Source: Pleomorphomonas diazotrophica
GTDB taxonomy: Bacteria; Pseudomonadota; Alphaproteobacteria; Rhizobiales; Pleomorphomonadaceae
Direction of reading: 5' to 3'
Assembly: GCF_002844595.1 (NCBI RefSeq)
Contig: NZ_PJNW01000011.1
Location: 1 to 64,000, forward strand
DNA: 64,000 bases
The stretch's first letter is position 1; each line of letters opens with the position of its first letter. A program made the translations under genes and the position numbers. This document shows positions 48,201 to 56,000 of this stretch, piece by piece. A model generated the notes under the pieces. That model did no database searches, was not told where the DNA came from, and worked only from the letters and a program-made list of their open reading frames with translations.

Positions 48201-48759
48201 GCGAGGTACCGTGCTGCACCGCCTGTTCGAGCTGCTGCCGGACATCGAGCCAGCCGCCCGCGCCACGGCAGCCGACAACTATCTCGCCCGCCTTCTTCCT
48301 GATCTTCCGGACAGCGAGCGAACAGCGCTGGCGGATAGCATCGTTGCCCTGATGGCCCGCCCGGATCTCACGCTTCTGTTCTCACCCGCCGCCCGCGCCG
48401 AAGCGGCGATTGCCGGCAGCGTCACGACCCCAAAAGGTCGGCCCATCGCCGTCAGCGGCAGCGTCGATCGGCTGCTGGTCGAGCCGAACGCGGTGATGAT
48501 CGTCGACTACAAGACGGCGGCGCGGCCACCACAGACAGTGCCGCAGACCTATATCCTGCAGCTCGCGCTCTACCGCGCGGTGCTTGGCCGCCTTTGGCCG
48601 GACCGGCCGGTGCGGGCAGCGATCCTGTGGACGGCGGCCGCCCGGTTTGACGAAGTCGCATCGGCCACGCTGGACGCGGTACTTGCCGGCTATCTTCGAA
48701 ACATGGACGCCGGTGCCCTGCCTCTCGATCACGAAAACGAAACCGACGACGCGTTCTAG
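45262..48759 (+). CDS. addA: Double-strand break repair helicase AddA
   Basis: A 1165-residue UvrD-type helicase plus nuclease. Walker A is ANAGSGKTWVLTRRV; other helicase motifs are LCLTFTKAAAAEM, HVLVDEAQDTSPRQW, FAVGDEKQSIYSFQGA, VMTVHGSKGLEAPVVFLID and LLYVGLTRARDRLIVAG. The C-terminal RecB-like nuclease has AVMIVDYKTAARPP. Start ATG 45262 overlapping the addB stop. Order addB-addA-trxA is conserved in many Alphaproteobacteria. Confidence 0.97.
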   Translation: MKIPAATRQTQLLATDPAASAFVSANAGSGKTWVLTRRVIRLLLDGVDPGRILCLTFTKAAAAEMSGRIFDELGRWAGLTDDELTHVLSDLEGKPVRPDRLAPARRLFARAIETPGGLKIQTIHAFAEALLQRFPLEAGLDGRFRVLDDARAADLYAEARAELLSACAAHPDSPEGRALSELVAIAGDEALDRALSAVVAARDDLAAFFAGNASVDEALVALPQALGAPAGASRESLVRDMSASPDFSGPFLSRLIDAMDGSKSKSMATLADGFRTALATIDPEARRPLWRGLFLTAKGEARKRPFTKDILDALPEAGERFEREAQRLVGLERALSATLWGTRSAALLRLADRLIGLIEAKKARLGLLDFDDLIERAAALLSRSDATEWVQYKLDEGLDHVLVDEAQDTSPRQWQIVEALTGEFSAGEGARNGRPRTVFAVGDEKQSIYSFQGAAPHLFGLTRQTLGRRLAEAGLPVHDLRLTLSFRSTAAVVGAVDAVFRNPEAHAGLSTDAGPTVHETMRGREPGLVELWPAVEKLPAPPPGNWEDPVDTAATASPAVRLAGRIADEVSGWLRSGARLDATGEAIRPGDILVLVRKRGAFVEAVNRALKQRGVAVAGADRLDVVGHIVTQDLLAAARVALLPEDDLMLATVAKSPLVGLSEEALFRLAHGRQGLLWDAVRQQAAQGDVDAETLRAAVALWMSRADRGEPFAFLSKLVGPDGGRAAYRARFGREADEVIEELLTLALAYEGEETAGLNGFVDRLARGGERIRRELDAERDEVRVMTVHGSKGLEAPVVFLIDPGDKPASEKNLPDVLAVSDGPNPPIVWRQSGAFRPAPVEAAAAAFIAAQEEEYRRLLYVGLTRARDRLIVAGIKGADEGVDRRWHGLVEAALGSDAETVKDAEGTVVAWRWRASDEDPPAPPRSTRQAVGEPAPLPDWLTRKVTDVASEPASVAPSRAGATGEAGASARAFDPVAAARGTVLHRLFELLPDIEPAARATAADNYLARLLPDLPDSERTALADSIVALMARPDLTLLFSPAARAEAAIAGSVTTPKGRPIAVSGSVDRLLVEPNAVMIVDYKTAARPPQTVPQTYILQLALYRAVLGRLWPDRPVRAAILWTAAARFDEVASATLDAVLAGYLRNMDAGALPLDHENETDDAF

Positions 48760-48950
48760 AGCAAAAGTCCGTAGGGCCCTCTCGCCTAACCCTTTGTTTT
48801 ACCAGGCGGCGGGATCCCACCGGGCCGACGGTGTCGCGGCCCCATGCTTCCGCCGCGCTTGACGCTGCGGGGCAGGCTCCTTAGCTTTCGGGCAACAGGC
48901 GCGGCCCGGCCATGAGTCGGTGCCGCGTCGTCCATCTCGCGAGGTCCGCC

Positions 48951-49271
48951 ATGTCGACCAAGAAAGTCACCGATCAGTCGTTCTCCACCGACGTGCTTGG
49001 CTCGTCGACCCCCGTCCTCGTCGACTTCTGGGCCGAGTGGTGCGGCCCCTGCCGCATGATTGCCCCCGCGCTCGATGAGATCGCCGGCGAGCTCGACGGC
49101 AAAATCACCATTGCCAAGCTCAATGTCGACGAAAACGGCAATACGGCCATGAAGTATGGCGTCCGCTCGATCCCGACGCTGATCATCTTCAAGGACGGCG
49201 AGCCGGCGGCCATGAAGGTCGGCGCCGCCCCGAAGAGCGATCTCGCTGCCTGGATCAAGGCCGCCATCTGA
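48951..49271 (+). CDS. trxA: Thioredoxin
   Basis: A 106-residue classical thioredoxin with [16 protein letters not shown] (Cys31, Cys34), the cis-proline loop RSIPTLIIF and the usual five-stranded length. It reduces protein disulphides in the cytoplasm. Start ATG 48951 with GAGG 6 bases upstream; an upstream in-frame ATG at 48912 adds 13 atypical residues. About 190 bases after addA, likely with its own promoter. Confidence 0.97.
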   Translation: MSTKKVTDQSFSTDVLGSSTPVLVDFWAEWCGPCRMIAPALDEIAGELDGKITIAKLNVDENGNTAMKYGVRSIPTLIIFKDGEPAAMKVGAAPKSDLAAWIKAAI

Positions 49272-49293
49272 CGGCTCTGTCGTTGATCAAAAC

Positions 49294-49330
49294 AAAACCC
49301 CGGCTCTGCGATGCGGAGCCGGGGTTTTTT
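49294..49330. terminator. Bidirectional intrinsic terminator (trxA / feoC)
   Basis: AAAACCCCGGCTC (49294-49306) pairs perfectly with GAGCCGGGGTTTT (49316-49328), followed by TT. The A-rich left arm gives a T-run on the minus strand, so it serves both trxA and the converging feo operon. Confidence 0.9.
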
Positions 49331-49347
49331 GTCATCTGGCGGGTTGA

Positions 49348-49593
49348 TCAGCCTGCGAGCCGCAGGTCTCCCACCCACTCGAAGATCTCCTCGGCCTTGC
49401 AGGAGCAGCCGCAGGAGCCGACCCTGGAGCAGGCGGCGCCGGCTGCCAATGGCCGTATCTTGCCCTTGGCGACCCAGAGGTCGAGAACCGCGCGAACGGC
49501 GTCCTCGGCGGCATCGAAATGCAGTGCGACGTCGGCAAGCGAGGCATTGCCCCGCTCCCTCATGTAGTCGCGGACGGTGGACGGGGTCATCAT
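49348..49593 (-). CDS. feoC: FeoC-like iron-transport regulator with Cys cluster
   Basis: An 81-residue winged-helix protein: VRDYMRERGNASLADVALHF, then WVAKGKIRPL. Four cysteines follow in a C-x5-C-x-C-x-C pattern (Cys55, Cys61, Cys63, Cys65), the Fe-S-binding wing of FeoC. FeoC stabilises or regulates FeoB in an oxygen- and iron-dependent way. Start ATG 49593 with GGAG 8 bases upstream, 5 bases after the feoB stop; ATG 49590 is next. Last gene of the feo operon. Confidence 0.85.
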   Translation of the reverse strand: MMTPSTVRDYMRERGNASLADVALHFDAAEDAVRAVLDLWVAKGKIRPLAAGAACSRVGSCGCSCKAEEIFEWVGDLRLAG

Positions 49594-49598
49594 CGTCG

Positions 49599-51989
49599 TT
49601 ACTCCGCCGGCTGCGCGGCGAACGAGCGGCCGCGCGCCCGACCGGCCATCCACATGACGGCGATACCGGCAACAAAGATGGTCGCCGTTATCAGCAGCCA
49701 GCGGGTGGAGCTTGCCGGATGGGCGGCGAAGGTTGCCGCCTGATAGAAGGAAACGGCAGCGAGATAGCCGACGACCGTCGTCCAAACCGTGGCGAAGGCC
49801 GTCCACTTGCCACCGATCTCGTGGCGCATGGCGCCGAGCGCGGCGACGCAGGGCGTGTAGAGCAGGATCAGCAGCATGTAGGCGAAGGCGGCGGCGGTGC
49901 CGCCGAAATGCGACTGCATGGCACCGAAGACGGAGCCGCTGACTTCCAACTGTTCGGCGGCGGCGGCGCTATCATCGACATATCCGACGTCGAGCCCGAG
50001 CGGATCGACGAGGCTGCCGCCCAGCGCGCCGAGGTTCTCAGGGATGGTCTCGAGCGCGCCGAGAAGCTTGTCTCCGAGACTCAGTTCCTCCTCGGCCGGT
50101 GCGGCGGCAGGTGCGGCTCCCTCAACCCCTACCTGCTCGTAAAGGGCGTTCAACGTGCCGATTACCGCTTCCTTGGCGAAGATGCCCGTGAACAGGCCGA
50201 CGGCGGCCGGCCAGTTGTCGCGGGTGACGCCCATGGGCTCGAACACCGGCACCAGTTCCTGGCTCACCACCGCCAGCACGCTGCCACGGGTGTTGTCCCT
50301 GTCGACGCTGCCATCGGTGCCGATCGCCGACAGGAAGGAAAGCACCATGACGATCGGCACGATCACCTGGCCGGCGCGAAGGATGAACTCGCGCAGGCGC
50401 TGCCAGGCCTGCACCGCCACCGAGCGGATGGTCGGGATGTGGTAGGGCGGCAGTTCCATGACGAAGCGGGTCGGCTCGCCGTCGAGCAGCGTCGACTTCA
50501 GGACGAGACCGGTCAGCACGGCGAAGGCGAGGCCGACGATGTAGAGGCCGAAGACGATGTTCTGGCCGCTGACCGGGAAGAAGGCGGCGGCAAACAGCGC
50601 GAAGACCGGCAGACGGGCGCCGCAGGACATGAAGGGCGCCATCAGCGACGTCATGATGCGGTCGCGACGGCTTTCGAGGGTGCGGGTCGCCATGATGGCC
50701 GGCACGTTGCAGCCGAAGCCGACGATCAGCGGCACGAAGGACTTACCCGGCAGGCCGATGGCCCGCATGGCCCGGTCCATGACGAAGGCGGCCCGGGCCA
50801 TGTAGCCGGAGTCCTCGAGGAAGGACAGGAACAGGAACAGACAGGCGATGATCGGCACGAAGGTCGACACCGTCTGTATGCCCGAGCCGAAGCCGACCAG
50901 AGCCGCTTCGATGATCGGCGGCGTACCGAGGGCGGCGAGCAGCTCGCCGAGACCGTCGACGAAGACGGCGCCAAAAGCCTGATCGAAGAAATCTATGAAG
51001 GCCCCGCCCACCGAGATGGTGAACAGGAACATCAGATACATGGCGAACAGGAAGATCGGCACGCCCAGCACGCGGTTGAGCACCACGCGGTCGATCATCT
51101 GCGACAGGGAGGCGGACAGCCGCTGGGTGCGCCGGAAGACGCCAGCCATCAGTTCGCCGATGAAGCGATAGCGGCCGTCGGCGATGACGATATCGGCATC
51201 CTCGCCGGTCGCCGCCTCGATGGCCGCCCGGGCTCGATCAATGTCGGCAACCAGGCTCGGCCCGGCTATTGTTTCGGCGAGCGTATCGCCTTCGATCAGC
51301 TTCAGGGCCACCCAATCCGGATCGGCCTTCGCGGCGCGGGCAGCATCGGCAACGAGCGGTGCCAAAACGGTGACGGCGGCGGTTACAGCCGGATCCTGCT
51401 CAGGCCGGGCGATCGGCCGTAATCCGGCACGGGCGGCGGCAACGATCTCCGCCTTGAGGGCGCTGCGACGACCATGATGGCCATGATGATGGCCGGAATG
51501 GTGCGCATGCTCGCGCCGGCCGAGCCCACGCGTTGCGATCGTCGGAACGACCGGGCAGCCAAGTCGCTTCGACAGCGCATCGATATCGATCTCCACACCA
51601 TCGGCCTTTGCCATGTCCATCATGTTCAGGACGACCAACATGGGCACGCCGAGCTCAATGAGCTGGGTGGTCAGGTAGAGGTTGCGTTCGAGGTTGGAGG
51701 CGTCGACGATATTGAGGACGAGGTCGGCCTCGCCGGACATGACGAAGTCGCGCGCCACGCGCTCATCCTGCGAGCCGGCGTCGGCGCTGCCGATCAGATA
51801 GACGCCCGGCAGGTCGACAACATCCACCGGCTGACCATCAAGGACGAAGCGGCCGACGCGCTTTTCGACGGTGACGCCGGGCCAGTTGCCGACCTTTTGG
51901 GTGGAACCGGTCAGCGCGTTGAACAGGGTGGACTTGCCACAGTTGGGATTGCCGACGACGGCGACGACGAGGGGGGTGTCCGCGGCCAT
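49599..51989 (-). CDS. feoB: Ferrous iron transport protein FeoB
   Basis: A 796-residue GTP-driven Fe(II) importer in the inner membrane. The G domain has GNPNCGKSTLFNALTG (G1), GVTVEKR, DLPGVYLIG (G3) and LNMMDMA (G4). A His-rich insertion follows at residues 161-172 (eight His in twelve). The two Gate regions are GFGCNVPAIMATRTLESRRDR with SCGARLPVFALF, and the C-terminal YTPCVAALGAMRHEIG. Eight or more membrane helices are predicted. ATG 51989 overlaps the feoA stop by one base (TGATG). Confidence 0.97.
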   Translation of the reverse strand: MAADTPLVVAVVGNPNCGKSTLFNALTGSTQKVGNWPGVTVEKRVGRFVLDGQPVDVVDLPGVYLIGSADAGSQDERVARDFVMSGEADLVLNIVDASNLERNLYLTTQLIELGVPMLVVLNMMDMAKADGVEIDIDALSKRLGCPVVPTIATRGLGRREHAHHSGHHHGHHGRRSALKAEIVAAARAGLRPIARPEQDPAVTAAVTVLAPLVADAARAAKADPDWVALKLIEGDTLAETIAGPSLVADIDRARAAIEAATGEDADIVIADGRYRFIGELMAGVFRRTQRLSASLSQMIDRVVLNRVLGVPIFLFAMYLMFLFTISVGGAFIDFFDQAFGAVFVDGLGELLAALGTPPIIEAALVGFGSGIQTVSTFVPIIACLFLFLSFLEDSGYMARAAFVMDRAMRAIGLPGKSFVPLIVGFGCNVPAIMATRTLESRRDRIMTSLMAPFMSCGARLPVFALFAAAFFPVSGQNIVFGLYIVGLAFAVLTGLVLKSTLLDGEPTRFVMELPPYHIPTIRSVAVQAWQRLREFILRAGQVIVPIVMVLSFLSAIGTDGSVDRDNTRGSVLAVVSQELVPVFEPMGVTRDNWPAAVGLFTGIFAKEAVIGTLNALYEQVGVEGAAPAAAPAEEELSLGDKLLGALETIPENLGALGGSLVDPLGLDVGYVDDSAAAAEQLEVSGSVFGAMQSHFGGTAAAFAYMLLILLYTPCVAALGAMRHEIGGKWTAFATVWTTVVGYLAAVSFYQAATFAAHPASSTRWLLITATIFVAGIAVMWMAGRARGRSFAAQPAE

Positions 51990-52222
51990 CAAACGGCCTC
52001 CAGCTCGAGAATGGCCGCTTCCGACTTGCGCAGGGTCAGGGTGAAGTTGCGAACGGAAATCTCGATCGGATCGCCAAGCGGCGCCTTGCGGCGGACCTCA
52101 AACACTGCACCGGGCGTCAGTCCCATGGCGAGGAGGCGTTGCCGGTAACCGCGGTCTCCGGCGACCAGGCCGGTGACGCGAGCGCTGTCGCCCGGCTTCA
52201 TTGTCTCGATCGAAAGACCCAT
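51989..52222 (-). CDS. feoA: Ferrous iron transport protein FeoA
   Basis: A 77-residue SH3-like protein needed for FeoB function. Landmarks: MKPGDSARVTGL, RQRLLAMGLTPGAVFEV, APLGDPIEISVRNFTLTLRKSEA. Start ATG 52222 with AGGCGAG upstream. First gene of feoABC; Fe(II) uptake fits the low-oxygen lifestyle suggested by the adjacent pyruvate:ferredoxin oxidoreductase. Confidence 0.95.
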   Translation of the reverse strand: MGLSIETMKPGDSARVTGLVAGDRGYRQRLLAMGLTPGAVFEVRRKAPLGDPIEISVRNFTLTLRKSEAAILELEAV

Positions 52223-53032
52223 TCTCGCCTACTCCAAGCAAGCGCCCCGCCCGGCCAGACGAGCCTACCGGCAGCTTCGACACTGCAACTCAGTCTCAAC
52301 TGTATATGTCCCCGTGCAGATAAGCCTCAATTCGTATTCGACCTTAGGCTTAACCAATGCTACGGAGACGCCGGATAATTTACGCAAATCCTGCCAAATC
52401 GAGTAGACAAATCCAGCAGTACAGTCATCGAGACTGTGAGTAGAACCAACGAAGATTTATGGAACAGAAAAACGCCAGCTCGAATTCGCCCCTAGAGGCG
52501 AATTTTCCTCGGCTCAAACTTGGCTAATCGAGTGTACTTTTTGGCCGCAACACGGCGACGGCGCTTCTTACCAGACAATAGCACATAGATAAACCGATTA
52601 ATCTCTTGTCGAATACTGTCCTCATCTCAAGGGTCGGGAAGGAGGGAAAAGCACGTTCATAGTCATCGATGAGCGAACATACCGTCGGCTCTCGCGAACT
52701 TTCCGTTTTACCGGCAATGGGTTGGCTGGATCGCTCGGTGATGGGCGGGTTTGTCGCGTGGAAGGTGCCCTGCAAAAAACGCATAGCAGTAAAACCTTCG
52801 CAGTTCCACGTAGTCCCCGGTTGAGTACTTACGACAAAGCGCTGCAGCGCCTTTATAACGGCAGAAGGGTCCATCGGTAACAACACCGAAGCCCAAGTAA
52901 GTTTCGTATAGTTTTGACTGAAATCAAGGTCAGAACTCCATCGGCAGCTGAACATCGGCGTATCGTTGCCCGAACCTCGACCAGTGACTGATCGGACGGG
53001 GGCGGACAGGATCACCAGATGCAGCAGGACGG
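52223..53032. other. AT-richer gap between feoA and the pyruvate:ferredoxin oxidoreductase gene
   Basis: About 810 bases, visibly lower in GC than both flanks. It must hold the divergent feo and nifJ promoters. On the minus strand, broken reading frames at 52500-52900 look like gene remnants: one frame ends GKKRRRRVAAKKYTRLAKF before a TAG at about 52500, but it has no start. A continuous 163-codon minus-strand frame (52524-53015) crosses the nifJ promoter and matches nothing I know. A direct repeat CAACT-n6-CAACT lies in the feo leader at about 52283-52298. Confidence 0.5.
52914..52927. promoter_or_regulatory. FNR/FixK-type anaerobox upstream of nifJ
   Basis: TTGACTGAAATCAA, nine of ten matches to TTGAT-n4-ATCAA. 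It is centred about 112 bases before the nifJ start, compatible with a class II activator site if the leader is about 70 bases. Confidence 0.6.
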
Positions 53033-56000
53033 ATGCAGCAAATGAGCGCGAAATATCCAGGTCTTCCCACGGTCATCAACGGCAACGGCGCCGTTGCCCA
53101 TGTCATGGGCCACGTATGCGGTGGCGTCATCGGCTACCCGATCACGCCCTCGACCGAAATTTCCGAAATCTATGAGAGCTTCCGCGCCGGCGGCGGCTGC
53201 AACGTCTGGGGCCGCCACCCCTTCTTCTACGAGCCGGAAGGCGAGCATTCGGCCCAGTCGGGCGCCCTCGGCGCCGCACTGACCGGCGGCAAGTTCATCT
53301 CCAATGCCTCGTCCTCGCAGGGCATCCTCTACGGCCTCGAGTCGCATTATGTGACCGTCGGCAAGAAGGCCGGCGGCTTCGTGCTGCAGGTGGCCGCCCG
53401 CGTGGTGTCCAAGCACTCGCTCAACGTCATGGCCGGCCATGACGACGTCTATTCGCTGCTGCCCACCGGCTACACCATCCTGTTCGGTGCCAACCCGCAG
53501 GAAGCGGCCGACCTCGCCGCCATTTCCTACAAGGTGTCGGCGCTGTCGCTGGTGCCGGTCGCCAATGCCATGGACGGCTTCGCGACGTCGCACATGCTGT
53601 CGGAAGCCAAGATGCCGGAGCCGGCGCTGCTGAAGGAATTCCTCGGCGATCCCACCGGCCGCATCAAGTGCCCGACCGTCGCCCAGGAAATCCTGTTCGG
53701 CGCCAAGGGCCGCGCCTATCAGCTGCGCCAGTGGCTTGTCCGCAAGAAGGACGCCTTCGTCGCCGCCGACGCCACCGCGCTCAAGGCCTATCTCGACGCC
53801 AATGAGGCCGCCATCGAAGCGGACAACGAGGGCAAGCTGATCGAGGCCGCTGCCAAGTGGGTCCCGGCCGAGTTCAAGGCCCAGTTCAAGCGCCAGTGGC
53901 TGAACGCCTGGGAGAAGGGCACCCGTCAGCTCGTTCCGGCGCTGGTCGACATCCACAACCCCGGCCTGACCGGCGGCGTGCAGAACCAGCCCGACTTCCA
54001 GTCCGGCGCTGCCGACCATCGCACCCACTTCGTCGTGGACGTGCCGAAGTTCGTCAAGCAGGCGATGGACGAGTACGCCGCTCTTACCGGCCGTCAGTAC
54101 TCGCCGGTGCAGTGCTACAAGACCGACGACGCTGACTACGTGATGATCGGCCTCGGCTCGGTCACCGACGACGTCGAAGCCGTGGTCGACTATCTCCGCT
54201 CGAAGGGCCGCAAGGTCGGCTCCATCGCCATCAAGCTGCTGCAGCCCTTCCCGGCCGCCGAGCTGATCGCCGCCATCGCCGGCAAGAAGGCTGTCACGGT
54301 GCTCGAGCGCTCGGACGACACCGCGCTGACCGGTTTCGTCACCCAGGCCCTGTTCAAGGCCCGCGAGAATGCCGACGGCGGTCGCCACGAGGGCATTCCT
54401 GCCATCGACAAGCTGCCCAAGGTCACCACGGCCATCTTCGGCCTCGGTGGTCATGACCTGCAGTCGCGCCACATTGTTGCGGCCTTCGACAACATGGAAG
54501 CGGCCCGCAACAACCCGTTCGTCTATCTCGGTTCGCAGTTCTTCTCCAAGAACCCGAATGCTCGCATGAGCGAGGTCCAGGCCAAGCTCAAGGCTGCCTA
54601 TCCGCAGACCGAGTTCATGGCTCTGGAGACGGGCGAGAATCCGCGCCTCCTCCCGGAAGATGCCTTCCGCGTGCGCTTCCACTCGGTGGGCGGCTACGGC
54701 ACCATCGCCACCGGCAAGCTCCTGACCGATATCCTGGCCGGCGCCCTTGGCCTCTACTCCAAGGCCGCTCCCAAGTACGGCTCGGAGAAGTCCGGCGCGC
54801 CCACCAACTACTACATCACCCTGTCGCCGGAGCCGGTGAAGATCACCAATGCCGAGATCGAGGACGTCGAGATCGTCATCTCGCCGGACCACAAGGTCTT
54901 CGCGCATTCCAACCCGCTGCGCGGTTTGGCCAAGGGTGGCACGTTCATCCTGCAGACTTCGAAGTCGCCGCTTGAGGCGTGGCTCGACATGCCGGCCTCG
55001 GCCCGCAAGACGATCCGCGACCGCGAGATCAAGTTCCTGGTGGTCGATGCCTTCGCCGTCGCCAGCAAGAACGCGCCCTCGCCGGAACTCGCCACCCGCA
55101 TGATGGGCATCGCCTTCATCGGTGCCCTGTGTGGCCACGAGAAGCGCATCACGGCCGGTGCCGACCGCGCCGCCATCCTGGAGAAGGTGCGTCAGCAGAT
55201 CTCCAAGAAGTTCGGCGCCAAGGGCGACGCCGTCGTCGCCGGCAACATGGCGGTGATCGCCGAGGGTGCCGAAGCGACCCATGAAGTCCCCTACAACGAC
55301 GAAACCTTCAAGGCTGCCGAGGCCAATGCCCCGGTGACCCAGGCTCGTTCGGTGGCGATCTCGGCGTCGATCTGCAGCCTCGACACCAACTCGCCGGCTG
55401 GCATCTTCGACAACGAGTATTACGAGGACGTGCTGGCCGGTCCGTTCAGGGACGGCACCATCGGCGAGTCGCCGGTTCTGCCGGGCACCGGCATGTTCAT
55501 GCCGGCCGGTTCCGCCGCCATGAAGGACAAGGGCCTGTTCCGCCGGCAGGTGCCGGTGTTCGACGCCGAGAAGTGCACGGCCTGTCTCGAATGCACGCTG
55601 GTCTGCCCCGACGCCGCCATGCCGTCGACGGTGCACGAGATCGACGATCTCGTCGCCACCGCCGCCCGCCAGATCGACGTGTCGGAAGCCCGCCGCGCCG
55701 AGATCGTCGCCAAGGCGCCGGTCATCGCCAGCGCCATCCGCGAAGTCTACAAGGCTCAGCCGAAGGCTCGCGCCTTCCATGAGATCTTCGCTCAGGTGGC
55801 CCCGGGCATCGCCGCCGGCGATGCGTCGCTCGCCCTCGACTTCGGCAAGATGACGACGGTTCTCGCCAACTTCCCGGTGGCGCGTACCCGCCTGTTCTTC
55901 GACCAGGCCGAAAAGAAGGCCCCCGGTTCGGGCGCCCTCTACTCGGTCGGCCTCGACCCGTGGAAGTGCTCGGGCTGTCTCGAATGCACCACCGTCTGCG

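Noticed and set aside
49311-51422. Plus-strand open frame of 703 codons antisense to feoB
   Set aside because: FeoB motifs are clear on the minus strand; the plus frame begins inside the bidirectional terminator.
52524-53015. Minus-strand 163-codon frame in the feoA-nifJ gap
   Set aside because: It crosses the FNR box and nifJ promoter, lacks a ribosome site and resembles no family known to me; kept only as a possible remnant.
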